Assembly (NCBI GenBank): GCA_947044405.1
Contig: CAMRHE010000321.1
Location: forward strand, 620,001-684,000
From: Leptodactylus fallax
Lineage: Eukaryota > Chordata > Amphibia > Anura > Leptodactylidae
Reading direction: 5' to 3'
Length of the DNA stretch: 64,000 nt
Position 1 is the first letter of the stretch. Each line of letters opens with the position of its first letter. A program made the translations under genes and the position numbers. The notes beneath the pieces were generated by a model. That model was not told the origin of the DNA. It ran no database searches and saw only the letters and a list, made by a program, of their open reading frames with translations. Shown piece by piece: positions 33,255 to 44,161 of this stretch.

Positions 33255-34343
33255 TTAACCTCTTCAGGACCGCCCACTGTATATAAACGTCGGCTCTTGC
33301 TGGGCTTTGTGCAGCGCTGACGTTTATATACTGACGCTACTAAATTGGGGATCGGGTCTCCCCAAGGGTCAGGAACTCTGTAAACACAGTGCTAATAGCA
33401 AACATGACCGCAGCATCCAAGGGGTTCCACGATGCCAAATGTCCCCCCCTGGCACCCCCTGCGGCGAGATCGGGGTGTGCCCATATGTACCTTCTGCAGC
33501 CTGGGGTCTGGCCAGTGACCCCAGGCTGCTAGGTGCCCCCAGTACCTGGTTGATGCTGCCGAGAACTGAGGAATTCAGCATATGCGTATCCTCTATAGAC
33601 TGCAATTCACGTGTATTACAGTCTATAGTGCGGAACCAGCAATCAGAGCATCGCTGGTTCAGGTCCTCTAGTGGCACATCACTAAAAAGTAAAAAAAAAG
33701 TTGAAAAAAAAAGAAGAAGAGAAGTGTATAAAAAAAAAAAAACTAAAGCAAGGAAATAATGATTTTTCGCCATCTCGGCTTAAAAAAATGTGATAAAAAG
33801 TGCTCAAAAGTCATATGTACCCCAAAACAGTACCAATAAAAAGCACAGGTCATCCTGCAAAAGAGACTTCAACCAGCTCTGTCAACCGAAAAAAAAAAAA
33901 TTGCTTCACATCTCAGAAGATGGTGATGCAAAAATAATTGATTTATGTCCCCAAATGGATTTTTGTTCTGCAAAATTAGTAATGCATAAAAAAAGCCCAA
34001 TATAAATTAGTTATTGCCGTAATCGTACTGACCCGAAGAATAAAGGTAACATGTTACTTATGCTTTACACTGCGTGGAAAAAAAAATTAAAAGGTAAAAC
34101 ACAATACCAGAATTGATGTTTTTTTTAATCCACCAAGAAAGAGTTAATAAAAGTTAGTCAATAAGTTATAAGGACCCAAAAATGTTGTCATTACAAAATA
34201 CATTTCATACCACACAAAAAAACAAGCCATTGTATGGCTATATCACCAGAAAAAATAAAAAAAATATAGCTTGTACAATGTGAAGACAAAAACCCCAAAA
34301 ATCGCCAAATCATTAGAACAAAACTGGCTGCGTCAGGAAGGGA

Positions 34344-34601
34344 ATGTACAAGCTGTCCGAGCGTATATCAGGGGACACCCCAGATTTAGAGCTTATGAGG
34401 GAAATTAAACCAGAACTGACCCCCAGAGTGACCCCCTCCCAAATCATAGGAGCTACTGGGGATATACTAGGGAATTTGGTGTTCCCAATGTACTCCGCAC
34501 AGCTTGTATATTCACTCTTCACCATCTGCTGTGCAATCACGTCTGGGATACTAATGCCCATTACACCCCTTGATAAGTTCTTTGAGGGGTGCAGTTTTTA
34601 A
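34344..34601 (+). CDS. Short open frame inside the TTAA element, function unknown
   Basis: The 85-codon frame reads MYKLSERISGDTPDLELMRE..., followed by VTPSQIIGATGDILGNLVFP and MPITPLDKFFEGC. I do not recognise a family. It begins with ATG, is open upstream for only a few codons and runs into the inverted-repeat arm. It could be a transposase remnant or chance. Codon bias is unremarkable. It is recorded because it is the only frame of any composition typical of protein in this element. Confidence 0.2.
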   Translation: MYKLSERISGDTPDLELMREIKPELTPRVTPSQIIGATGDILGNLVFPMYSAQLVYSLFTICCAITSGILMPITPLDKFFEGCSF

Positions 34602-35002
34602 ATTAGGGTCATTCCATAAGAGATTCCACTTTACTGGTACTTTAGAAGCTCAACAAACATGACATGGCGTCCAGACACCAAACATCTAAATCTGCACTGC
34701 AAAAGCCACATAGCGCTCCTTCCCTACTATGCTCTGCTGTTTGCCCAAACTGCAGTTTAAGTCCACATGTATGACACTGGTGTACCCAGGATAACGTAAT
34801 TAATGTCATATGTGGGTATAAACTGCTGTTTGGGCACAGCTGGTCAGGGAGCGCTATTTTGGTTTTTGGAGCACAGATTTAGACGGTTTGGTTTTTGGAC
34901 GCCATGACACTTTTGCAGAGCCCTGAAATGCCAGTAAAGTGGAATCCCCTGACACGTGACCCCATTTTGAAAACTACACCCCTGAAGGAATTTATCCAGG
35001 GG
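34566..35002. repeat. Long inverted repeat, about 200-bp arms
   Basis: The left arm starts CCCTTGATAAGTTCTTTGAG and the right arm ends with its diverged complement (GGAATTTATCCAGGGG). Paired blocks include GACATGGCGTCCAGACACC with the reverse of GGTTTTTGGACGCCATG, and AGCGCT on both arms. The centre is near 34,784. A third, direct copy of the left arm starts near 35,015. Confidence 0.85.
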
Positions 35003-35564
35003 TACAGTGATCATTTTTAACCCCTGATATGTTCTGTGAGGGGTGTAGTTTCCAAAATAGGGTCACTTTTGAAGGTTTCCATTGTATTGGTATTCTAGAG
35101 GCTCTTTTAATGCGACTTGGCACCCAAAATCTAATCCAGCAAAATCTGCCCTCCAAAAGCCAAATAGTACTATTTCCATTCCGAGCCCCATGTTTCCATA
35201 CAGCAGATTATGACCACATATGGGGTATCGCTGCGTTCATGAGCAATTGCTTAACAAACTGTGGGTTTGAAAATTGCGATTTTTTTCTCAAAATTTCAAT
35301 CGTATTTCCTATTTTTTTTATAAATAAATATAAAAATATTGATCAATATTTACCACCAACATGAAGTGCAATATGCCCCGAAAAAACAATCTCAAAATCA
35401 CTTATGTAAGTTAAATTGTATCAAAGTTATTGCCATATAAAGTGACACATGTCAGATTTGAAAAATGAGGCCTGGTGATGAAGGCACTTTTAGGCTGTGA
35501 CCTGAAAAAGTTAAATAAATAATTGGTTTGCTTAAACCAAGAGGTTCATACCTCTGCTGGTTAA

Positions 35565-35725
35565 CCTTCCACACCAGTGGGCCATACTTTGGATGGTTAC
35601 CCCTCCACACAGGGGGCCATACCTCCAATGGTTACCCCTCCACACAATGGGGCCATACCTTCATTGGTTACCCATCCACACCAGGGGGCCATAGCACCGA
35701 TGGTCACCCCTCCACACCAGGCCAT
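35565..35725. repeat. Minisatellite, about 36-bp unit
   Basis: About four and a half units of GGGCCATACCTCCAATGG followed by TTACCCCTCCACACAG. Confidence 0.85.
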
Positions 35726-35728
35726 AAA

Positions 35729-35730
<2 letters not shown>

Positions 35731-35779
<49 letters not shown>
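35731..35779. repeat. (TA)n microsatellite
   Basis: About 24 TA repeats directly after the 36-bp minisatellite. Confidence 0.95.
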
Positions 35780-35781
<2 letters not shown>

Positions 35782-36732
35782 TAAATAACTACAATAAATT
35801 CTGTTAGGCATATTCAATCAATAAATAGCAAAAACAGGGTGGTAGTGTATGCCAAAAGCTTCCAACTTTGGCTTGGAGGCACTTGGACATTGGCCTAAAG
35901 AGTGGAAGCCCATGTATTAAAAGATTCATTTCTCTAAAAGAAATAATAATGACTTAGATGGCTCACTCTAAATACAGTATAAGCAATAATATTAAGTTAT
36001 AACTGCTCCAGATGAATCCAAAGCTATGTAAGTAATAAGGAAAGACAAGCAGCTGTCAGTGTGTACAAAAATATACAACTATTGGACACCACTGATGCTA
36101 GGTTGCCGAGCGCGGTGCCTTTTCCTTTTTGCTCCACTTTATTGGAGTTGGATCTGGTCTACTTTATTTCTTCTGCTGACGTTCTCCTTCCTGAAGACGT
36201 TTGGGCTCCATCTCCTATTCCAGACCCAAATAAGTATTTAAACATTTGTAAGGTTGTTGTGTCTGACACACAACCTCTCCAGGTGAGAGTCCATCTATAC
36301 ACCTTCAAATTGTGAAAGAATCTCTTTGTTATCACAGTGCTACGCTATGCACTGCTTGGTGTCTCTGTTTATTCTTGTTGCGAACAGGAAATGCTCCACA
36401 ATCACCAGCTACACATGAAGAATAAGAAATGAAATAATCCGGTCCAGTATTTGGTACAGTGAGCTGCATGTGGTGGAAACTCAGAGGTCAGCATACAACA
36501 TAGCGATTAGTACATCACCATACACACATGGATATAAACTATAAAAAAAAAATGTGTATCCTACAGAGCAAGGTGCAGCAGTGAAGGTGGGCTATACCAC
36601 CCTCATCCCAAACATGTGCTGATCCCTCCCTGAACACCTTTCAGAGCTAAAAATATGATCTAGATATAATAGATTCTTTCATAAGACTGTGGAAATACAT
36701 CTAGATAAGGCTCCATATAATTTACACAGTCT
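35780..36732. other. Mostly unassigned
   Basis: 36,085-36,400 contains a repeat-like block (CTGAAGACGTTTGGGC; GCTATGCACTGCTTGGTGTC) that might be from a Penelope-type untranslated region, but no coding part accompanies it. The rest shows no recognisable structure. Confidence 0.35.
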
Positions 36733-36839
36733 TATACCATCAGTGGCGTAACTAGGAATGGCTGGGCCCCAAGGTGAACATTTTACATGGATTCCCCCCC
36801 CCCCCGCCAACCCCCCTCCACACGCAAACCACATTCCTG

Positions 36840-37015
36840 CACACACTACTATGCCCCATAGTGGCCCTTACACATATTATTATGCCCCATAGTGGCCCCT
36901 GCACACACTATTATGCCCCATAGTAGCCCCTGCACACACTATTATTCTCCATAGTGGCCCCTGCACACACTATTATGCACCATAGTGACCCCTGCACACA
37001 CTATTATGCCCCATT
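36840..37015. repeat. 31-bp minisatellite inside hAT
   Basis: Five to six units of CACACTATTATGCCCCATAG followed by TGGCCCCTG. Confidence 0.9.
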
Positions 37016-37035
37016 GTGGACCCACCATGAACAAT

Positions 37036-37380
37036 TACTATACTCTGGGGTCCTTTCAGACCCCAGAGTATACTGATAGGAGACCCAGGGGAGGATACAA
37101 ACATAACAACAATGTTACTTACCTCTCCCTGGCTCCAACGCACTCCCCGCTACTTTCGGACTTCTTCAATGTTCGACCAGATGTCACGTGAGCCAGGCCG
37201 GTGTTGCAACACATAATGACGCTGGCCTGGCCCACGCGACGTCTGGGATGTCACCAAAGAAGCCGAAGACTGCCGAAGCGCAGGAGAGATAAGTAGCGTT
37301 GTGTTTTTTTGTTCCCTCACCTCCCCTGGGCCTCCTATTATTATACTCTGGCGTCTGAAAAGACCCCAGAGTATAATGAT
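37036..37380. repeat. Paired palindromes bounding a CpG-rich core
   Basis: The first palindrome is TATACTCTGGGGTCCTTTC plus its complement GACCCCAGAGTATA (about 37,039-37,072). The second is TATTATACTCTGGCGTC / GACCCCAGAGTATAATG (37,337-37,379). Between them lie outward-reading ACTTACCTCTCC and GAGAGATAAGTAGC motifs. Confidence 0.85.
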
Positions 37381-37650
37381 AGCAGTGTTTGTGTGGTTCA
37401 CAGGCCTTACTTACCGATCCCCGCTTCTGCTCACAGCCGCCTCCGCAGAAGGGGAAGCGCAGGTGGTTGTGAGCAGGAGTTGGAATGGTAAGTAAATAGG
37501 GCCTGGGGTTACTCCTTGGGTTACTCCAGCAGGTAGCGGCCTATTAAATAAAGAAATAAAACTTCAGGGGCCCGCCGGGCCCCCTAATGTCCCGGGCCCT
37601 GTTGCAACCGCTACAGCTGCTACCCCGGTATTTACGCCACTGTATACCAT

Positions 37651-38427
37651 GCACCATTTTAGGTAGTAGATGAATTTCCAAATGGAAAATAAAATAGCTA
37701 CATGAGGCAAGGGCGGATATTTTAGGGTACATTCACATGTAGGAATCTGCCGCAGGTTTGGGGGTGAATTCCTCCCCTGAATCCACTGCAGATTCCTCCC
37801 CGAATTGCCTCGCAATGGGAGGCAATGATTGTAGCAGGATGTGGAATGAAGCAGCGTCCTGCTCGATCTTTGATCTGCTCGACACCAGCACTAGGATGGA
37901 GGACCTATACAGGTCACTGGACACTATATACAGTGTATACAGCAGGGACATTATGCATAGCATGTCCAATACATGGAACTAAGATGGAGGGTGTATACAA
38001 ATCCCTAAACTCTATATAGAGGGAGGAGTAATTAATAACCTTTATACAGTATGGCCAGAATACAAAGTATGACCAGTATACAGCCCTGAGAAGCAGGTCA
38101 CATAGAAATTATTTGACATAACCTATCCCCAGCATGATCAATATTAGCACAGAGATGGAGGACATACACAGGGATCAGTGGTGGTTCAACTGCCAAACTG
38201 AATCACTTCACTGTATATCTGATGCCTGGCTTCCAGTCCAGGCTGCTCCTCTCCCATTAGTGTCTCCATTGCATGTGACCTTCCAGCTCCACCATAGAGA
38301 GCCCATCAGTCCCCAAGACTCATGAATAATCTACATTATGCAGCAGTAATCTATGATATATCAGCCATGTCTGCAATGTGTGAGGTAAGTGGGGCTAAAT
38401 ATATGAGGGAACACTGTAACTGCATAA
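37651..38427. other. Unassigned, with a MITE-like start
   Basis: AGGGTACATTCACATGTAGG near 37,724 resembles a common MITE terminus. 37,880-38,010 shows weak internal repetition (GGAGGACCTATACAGG...). No coding content is recognised. Confidence 0.3.
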
Positions 38428-38859
38428 ATCCTGTGTAGTCTTGAGCAAAACCCAAACTGCAAAGTTCGGGTTCATGCCGAACTTTGTGGGTTCGGGTACC
38501 CAAACTTCAGCTGTAAAGTTAGGGTTTGGGTTTGGCTCATCCCTAAAGCTGATTGATTGACTGCTGAGAAAGCCAATCAACCTGCTTTAAGCCCACAGAC
38601 ATCACAGACATGCCCAATATGGGCATGGCTGTGATTGGCCATGTGGGACATGTGACCACTCTGTATAAGGTCACATGTCCTGTCACCATATCAGCTAGTT
38701 AGGGTAAGTAGGGAGAGGCTGCAGCTGGAGATAGGGACAGTCAGGGCCTTAACTAAATGTAATAATTGTCCTTTTCAGGACAGTGCAGCTAGGTAGGGAG
38801 AGGAGCCTGATACTGTGAGGGACAGTCAGCCTATAAACAATAAAGGCAGTGACAGTAAA

Positions 38860-39845
38860 CTGTGTGTGTGTACCCATACCGTCTCCTAGCGCAGTAACAA
38901 TAACTGTGTGCATACCCATACCGTCTCCTAGCGCAGTAGCAATAACTGCTGTGTGTGTACCCATACCATCTCCTAGTGCAGTAGCAACAACTGCTGCGTG
39001 TGTACCCATACCGTCTCCTAGCGCAGTAGCAATAACTGCGTATGTACCCATACCGTCTCCTAGTGCAGTAGCAATAACTGCGTGTGTACTGTGAGAGGAT
39101 AAGCTCAGTGGTAGCAGCAGCCGACTCAGACACAAAAATTCAGGTGCAAACAGGTTTTACCCTATATATTTATTTTACAAAAAACGGAAAAACAAAATAA
39201 TTCTTTACTTACAGGCAAAACAGTAACAAAAACCTGCTTGTCTGAGCTACTAACTGTACGTGTGACTTGCTTCAGCCACATGGTCAACAAACAGGGCAAA
39301 AACAGTAACAGTAGTTCACACTAGAGTCTCACCAGCTGTCAAAGTCTTAGGACAGACCGCGGCTCCTTTCTCCCCCAGGAACTGCTCAGTAGTGAGAACT
39401 GGCCAACCTTTCATAGGCCTTTTAATGAGGCCCAACTTCCACCTGGGGTTGAAGACTCCTGCCTAGTAGGAGAGGAAAAGGTTAACAGAGACAACCTTCT
39501 CACAGCTTAAGCTTTTACCTGGATTGTAACATGATCTACCACACATAAGTAAGGAATTTGGGAGAGATATAGCGACCTTCCAGAATCTTACCTGTCACAT
39601 TCTCACAGTACCCATACCGTCTCCTAGCGCAGTAACAATAACTGCGTGTGTACCCATACTGTCTCCTAGTGTAGTAACAATAACTGTGTGTATACCCATA
39701 CCATCTCCTAGCGCAGTAACAATAACTGCATGTACACCCATACTGTCTCCTAGCACAATAACAATAATTGTGTTTATAATTACATACCATCTCCTAGCGC
39801 ACTAATAATAACTGCGTGTATACCCATACTGTCTCCTAGCGCATA
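38860..39845. repeat. 42-bp minisatellite, interrupted by a solo LTR
   Basis: Units of CCCATACCGTCTCCTAGCGC followed by AGTAGCAATAACTGCGTGTGTA. About five units precede 39,089 and about six follow 39,608. The LTR insertion at 39,090-39,607 separates the two blocks. Confidence 0.95.
39090..39607. mobile_element. Solo LTR, target duplication GTAC
   Basis: It starts TGTGAGAGG and ends TCTCACA, giving the usual TG...CA inverted termini. The 4-bp sequence GTAC lies on both sides (39,086-39,089 and 39,608-39,611). The flanking minisatellite units join in phase when it is removed. A 4-bp duplication fits gypsy or gammaretrovirus-like LTR elements, and I cannot tell which. There is no coding content. 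Confidence 0.85.
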
Positions 39846-39847
39846 CT

Positions 39848-40084
39848 TTGATTCACATGGTGGAAGAGTATCGGTCGACACGTCTCCTGGTACTAAGCGA
39901 TGGGTCCTCTCTGTTCAATTTCTGGGTTGGTAAATCGGACACGTGGCCAGATTTATGCCTTGGTGTGTTCAGCACCGCAGGGGATGTCATCACCGACAAG
40001 AGGATCCGCCTATCCACAGCCAACATGGACATACTTATGTTCAATATGATCCCACAGGACTTGACTGTGTCAGCGCCTGAGTGA
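39848..40084 (+). pseudogene. hAT transposase, C-terminal dimerisation domain
   Basis: The 78-codon frame reads MVEEYRSTRLLVLSDGSSLF, then FWVGKSDTWPDL, GVFSTAGDVITDKRIRLSTA and NMDILMFN. This is the hAT C-terminal dimerisation region (W..k...wP.La, FStAGd.it.kR.rLs..n.d.LmF). The segment between DLC and GVF is shorter than in the family, where about 15 residues with the P.tS..SER block are expected, so this copy carries an internal deletion. The N-terminal BED finger and RNase H-like catalytic core are absent. The stop at 40,082-40,084 is probably native. Confidence 0.85.
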
Positions 40085-40536
40085 GTGGTTACAGTGTTGG
40101 CTACCTCCTCCTCCGCCTCATCCACTTATACCACCACATCCACTTCTACCTCCTCCCCCTGGACCTCTACCACCTATTTCAAAATTATTATTTTATTTTT
40201 GTTTTTAATTTTTATTTATTTATTTTATATTATTATTTTAAGTACTTCCCCTACCTTATTTTTTGCAGGGCACCTGCCCTGTTATTACCCCCATTTTGCA
40301 GCCCTCTACCCCTTACTATCCCCATTTTACAGCCATTTTTGGGTCACCAAGTTCAGGTCCCCATTGATTTCAATTGGGTTCGGGTTCGAGTTTGGGTCAA
40401 GTTCAGGTACCTGAACCAAACTTTTGGGCAAAGTTCAACCGAACTCGTCGAACCCGAACTTTGATGGGTTCGCTCAACACTAATCCTGTGCTAAAACTGC
40501 AGTAAATATGATGTGGAATGGTGATACTAAAGCTGC

Positions 40537-41154
40537 TGTCAGGGATGTTACATCTGTTGTTGCTGCTTTAAGGTTGCCATGACAACATAGGGAAGCTTCC
40601 TGAGCAGGCCTTTATTAATCACTCCCTCATCTCTCAGCTTTGCTGGCTAATCAGTTTTCAACTTCCTGCTAAGCACCTGACTTTGATTTGACTACTCTAA
40701 TACCTGACCTTTGGCTGTGTTCTTGGATTCCTCTTTGTCTTGTGATTTTGTTCTGGCATTCCTGATCGGTTCCGACCATTGGCTTTGTTTCCCAGATTTG
40801 TCTTCGTCTCGTGATTTGGATCCATGTTGCCCTCCTCAGCAACTGACCCGTGATTAACGACCATTCTGTTTTCTCTGTCCCTGTGAGTAGTCTGTGGATT
40901 TGGTGTAGGCTTCTGCTGCAGTGCATTTATTTGTGATAAACTTTCTGTTCTGGTGACAATTCCGGTCTTCAGATTCAGCAAAAGTCCATGTCTTCTTGTG
41001 AGGGGCTCTGGTGAAGGTGTCTGAGGCCGGTCTTGACTCGCAGTAGTGTTTTGCCTATAAGTAGCATTTTCTACTGCTCGCAGTTGTCAGCTCATTTCTG
41101 CTGCTGCACTCCTGAAGACCAGTACATTTCTTACCTTGCATCTGAATCCTAACA
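40537..41154. mobile_element. Solo LTR, target duplication GCTGC
   Basis: It starts TGTCAGGGATGTTACATCTG and ends GAATCCTAACA. GCTGC lies at 40,532-40,536 and 41,155-41,159. It has a TATA-like CCTTTATTAATC near 40,608. A partial paralogue is at 9,674-9,964. Length and 5-bp duplication fit a Ty3/gypsy or retrovirus-like LTR. Confidence 0.85.
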
Positions 41155-41539
41155 GCTGCATTCAATCACTGTTCAGGGATTCTGTTTCCCATTCCGCTTG
41201 AAAAATGCGGAGAGAAAAGTCTTTCAAGCAGGGCGGAAATCGGGCAGACCTCACGGTTTTCTGCAGATACCGACTTGTTAAGTGGATTGGGGACCCAAAG
41301 AACGGAAACCCAAACCAGTGTTGTGTGAGTTGATAAACCCCAGTATTATAATCCCTGATTCTACAGACAGGTTTCCTCCAGTCCTTGTGGTGAGAGAAAG
41401 AGGAGAAGGATAAGACAGGAAGTTATATCTATTCCTAAACTCCTCCCTCTCCACAGTAACACACTAAACTGAACCAGCCTATATAAATCTACACAACTAC
41501 TGCACAAAGATGAAACTGCAGCAGCTATTGGTTCCCTCA

Positions 41540-42400
41540 TCCCAAAGTCATGGAGAGGGACATTAAACCGTAGGGGTAGCTGGAGGGTGACATTAAACTG
41601 GGGGCAACTAGAGGCAGACATGTCCCCCTCCAGCTACCCCCATGGTTTAATGTCCTCCTCCAGTTGCTCTCAGTTTTATGTACCTTTCTAATTGCCCCCA
41701 GCTTAATGCCTCTGTCCAGTGACTCTTATTGTTTAATGTCCCCCTCCAGCTGTCCCCAGTTTAATGTCCCCCTTCATCTGCCCATCAGTTTAATGCCCCC
41801 TTCCATCTGCCCTCAGTTTCATGTCCCCCTTCATCTACCACCAGTTTCATGTCCCCCCTGCAGCTGCCCCACTTTAATGCCCCCTTCATCTGCCACCAGT
41901 TTAATGATCCCTCTCTATCTCTGCCACCAGTTTCATGTCCCCCCTACATCTGCTCCCAGTTTTATGCCCCCTCATCTGTCCCCAGTTTAATGTCCTCCTC
42001 CATCAGCCCCCCTTCATCTTCCACTAGTTTAATGTGCCCCCTTCATCTGTCCCCAGTTTAATGTCCCCTCTTCATCTGCCCACAGTTTAATGTTCCCCCT
42101 CAATTTGCACCCAAAGTTTAACATAAAAAACACTGATACTCACCTCTCCTCACTCCCCTGCTGCTCTGCCTGCTGTCTCAGTCACGGAGTGTTCTGGGAG
42201 CTGCAGGCGCGATGTGAGTGATGTCATCACATCGTGCTTACAGCTCCCGGGGTCAGAGCACACGGGGAGCACAGTGGTGAAGCAGGAGCTGTCCGGACAC
42301 AAATGAGTTGAAACTGGGACATACCGGACATACAGGACCCACAATTCGGGACTGTCCCGCAGAATTCGGGGTGGTTGGGAGGTATGCCCTCAGGTGTGGA
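41540..42400. mobile_element. DNA repeat with inverted minisatellite, paralogue of 19.3 kb element
   Basis: Read in reverse it matches 19,323-20,060: GAGGGCATACCTCCCAACC (right edge, about 42,390), a core with TGATGTCATCACATCG, ACTCACCTCTCC at 42,136, then the 29-31 bp minisatellite (41,550-42,115) with its orientation switch near 41,610. Left terminus and target duplication were not found. Confidence 0.65.
41550..42115. repeat. 29-31 bp minisatellite, inverted at left edge
   Basis: Units are mostly CAGTTTAATGTCCCCCTCCA followed by TCTGCCCC; two units at 41,550-41,610 run in the opposite direction. Confidence 0.9.
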
Positions 42401-42845
42401 CTGTGTAGTGCAGGGCTGCATCGGGTGAATGTAGCCTTAGATAGATGCAATGTAATTTCATTTTATATTGATTTTGTTTTAATATTATAGCAACTCTCTC
42501 AGTATTTTAATGACAAAATATCAAGCTAAGAGGAAGGTTGTACCATAAAGCCACCATGCCTGAGCTGGGTATGCAAATACAGAGCAAGGGCAGTGAACTA
42601 AAATTTTGCCCTGGAAAACCATAGAACCAACTGTACAGTACTGTAGAGTCTTATACTGTGCAGTATCTTTACTTGTGTCCTAGTATTTATTGCTTATTTC
42701 TACCATGTAATCTTATTGTACTTTGGTAATCTCAATAAGCAACCAATGACAAGACCTATCCCTCTTGCTGTTTGTAGTCTTGGAATTTTAATTTTCTTGT
42801 TTTATATTTCACCATTCTCATATCCTCTCTCTCCAATAACCCAAA
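42401..42845. other. No recognisable feature
   Basis: AT-rich sequence that grades into L2-like pieces towards 42,850. No motif identified. Confidence 0.4.
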
Positions 42846-42934
42846 ATGACTCTTTGAAACTTTTTATTCTTTACTTACTCCCAAATTGCAGAGACCTATT
42901 ACAGACATCTTGGCTAAGGAACTGGCCACTAACT

Positions 42935-43933
42935 TTAACCCCTTCATGCCACAGGCAATTTTTTTTTTTTTTTGCATTTCCATTTTACTTCCCCCATTAC
43001 AAGAGCCATAAATTTTTAATTTTTCAATTCACAGAGTGATATAATGGCTTATTGTTTGTGAAACAAATTGTACTTTATAATGGAACCATTCAATGTTCTG
43101 TACAATGTACTGGGAAGCTGGAAAAAAATTCAGAATGAGTTAGAATTAAAAACAAAAAACACATTTACACAATTTCTTATGGGTTTAATTTTTATGGCAT
43201 TCACTATGTGGTAAAAATGACATGTTACCTGTATTCTGCGGGTCAGTATGATCGTTGCGATATCAAATTTATATAGTATGTGTAATGTTTTGTTACCTTT
43301 TAAAAAATGTAAAACTTTGCAAAATAGAAGAAATTTGTTGTGTGGCCATATTGTGACACCTGTAACTTTTTATATTTATGTGTATGGAGCTGGGTAAGGA
43401 GTCGTTTTATTTTGGGGAAGGTTTGATCACTTTTTGTTCCATTTTTTATAGGAGGCAAAAAGTTGAAAAAACAGCCATTTGGCCATTTTGATTCTTTTCC
43501 CCGCTACGTCGTTCACCATATGGGATAAATATTTTAATAGTTTGGACATTTTGGAGCACGGGCATCCCTAAAGTTTTTATGTTAATTTTTGTTTATTTAT
43601 ATTTATATGTGATCTAGGGAAAGGGGGATGATTTGAACTTTTATATTTTTTTGTGTTTTTTTTAATACTTTAAAAAACTTTTTTTTTCTTTTACTTTTAT
43701 AATCAGACCTCTTAAGGACCTTGAACCCTAGGGGGTCTGATCACCTCTGGCATCTAAGGTGTTGACAGCTGTGATAGGTGTCAGCACCGATCGCCGCTGT
43801 TAGCGGAGGGTGCTGGTTGTGTTATACAGCCAGCACCCGCCATGTATGGAGAGAGCTCAGCTCCTGAGCTCTCTCCATAGAACCCTTCACATCAAATCAC
43901 GTACATGCAAGTGATTTTGGGTGAAGTGGTTAA
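42935..43933. mobile_element. TTAA-type DNA transposon inserted in L2
   Basis: The left end is TTAACCCCTTCATGCC; the right end, reverse complemented, is TTAACCACTTCACCC. Removing it with one TTAA restores an L2 frame reading ATNFKDKID, as in the related copy at 9.1 kb. That fixes the duplication as TTAA. The interior is AT-rich and non-coding. A palindrome of about 30 bp (GGAGAGAGCTCAG.TCC..GAGCTCTCTCC) lies near 43,849-43,877. Confidence 0.9.
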
Positions 43934-44161
43934 AGACAAAATTGACAACAACCATCAAAAAATACCAGGCAGCATTGATCCCCTCCCCTACCACATTGCA
44001 TCCTGTTCACTCTCATGTTTAGAGCAAATTACAGAAGAAGAAGTCTCCAGCTATTTTCTTATTTTTGCCCTAATACCTGAATTAGACCCTTATCCAGTGT
44101 CAGACTGGGATGTCTAGGGCCCACCAGTGGAATTGTTTCTAGGGGCCCACCATCAGAACCC

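Larger units (their letters stand above)
33255..35514. mobile_element. TTAA-flanked DNA transposon with large internal inverted repeat
   Basis: The left end is TTAACCTCTTCAGGACCGCC; the right end, reverse complemented, is TTAACTTTTTCAGGTCACAG. TTAA lies on both sides. The ends belong to the same family as the element at 42,935 (TTAACCCCTTCATGCC). The interior holds a block present three times, twice in inverted order (34,566-35,002) and once more in direct order (from about 35,015). No transposase motif was found. Confidence 0.75.
36741..37642. mobile_element. Non-autonomous hAT element, target duplication TATACCAT
   Basis: The left end CAGTGGCGTAACTAGG and the right end (reverse complement CAGTGGCGTAAATACC) are flanked by identical TATACCAT at 36,733-36,740 and 37,643-37,650. 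Inside are a minisatellite (36,840-37,015), palindromes at about 37,034-37,076 and 37,336-37,380, and inverted arms ACTTACCTCTCC / GGAGAGATAAGT. It is the cleanest copy of the shared cassette. There is no transposase. Confidence 0.95.
38436..40482 (+). mobile_element. hAT element with transposase remnant, target duplication ATCCTGTG
   Basis: The left end TAGTCTTGAGCAAAACCC and the right end (reverse complement TAGTGTTGAGCGAACCC) are flanked by ATCCTGTG at 38,428-38,435 and 40,483-40,490. It holds a 42-bp minisatellite, a solo LTR inserted in that array and the end of its own transposase at 39,848-40,084. Unlike the other hATs here it shows where a protein came from. Confidence 0.92.

Noticed and set aside
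33307..33759. 150-codon open frame near the start of the TTAA element
   Set aside because: It runs into a poly-A/Lys-rich tail and has no conserved motif; it is not shared with the related TTAA element at 42.9 kb.
38749..39135. Repetitive open frames over the 42-bp minisatellite
   Set aside because: Same cause: 42 is divisible by three. The frames are periodic and follow the repeat, not a gene.
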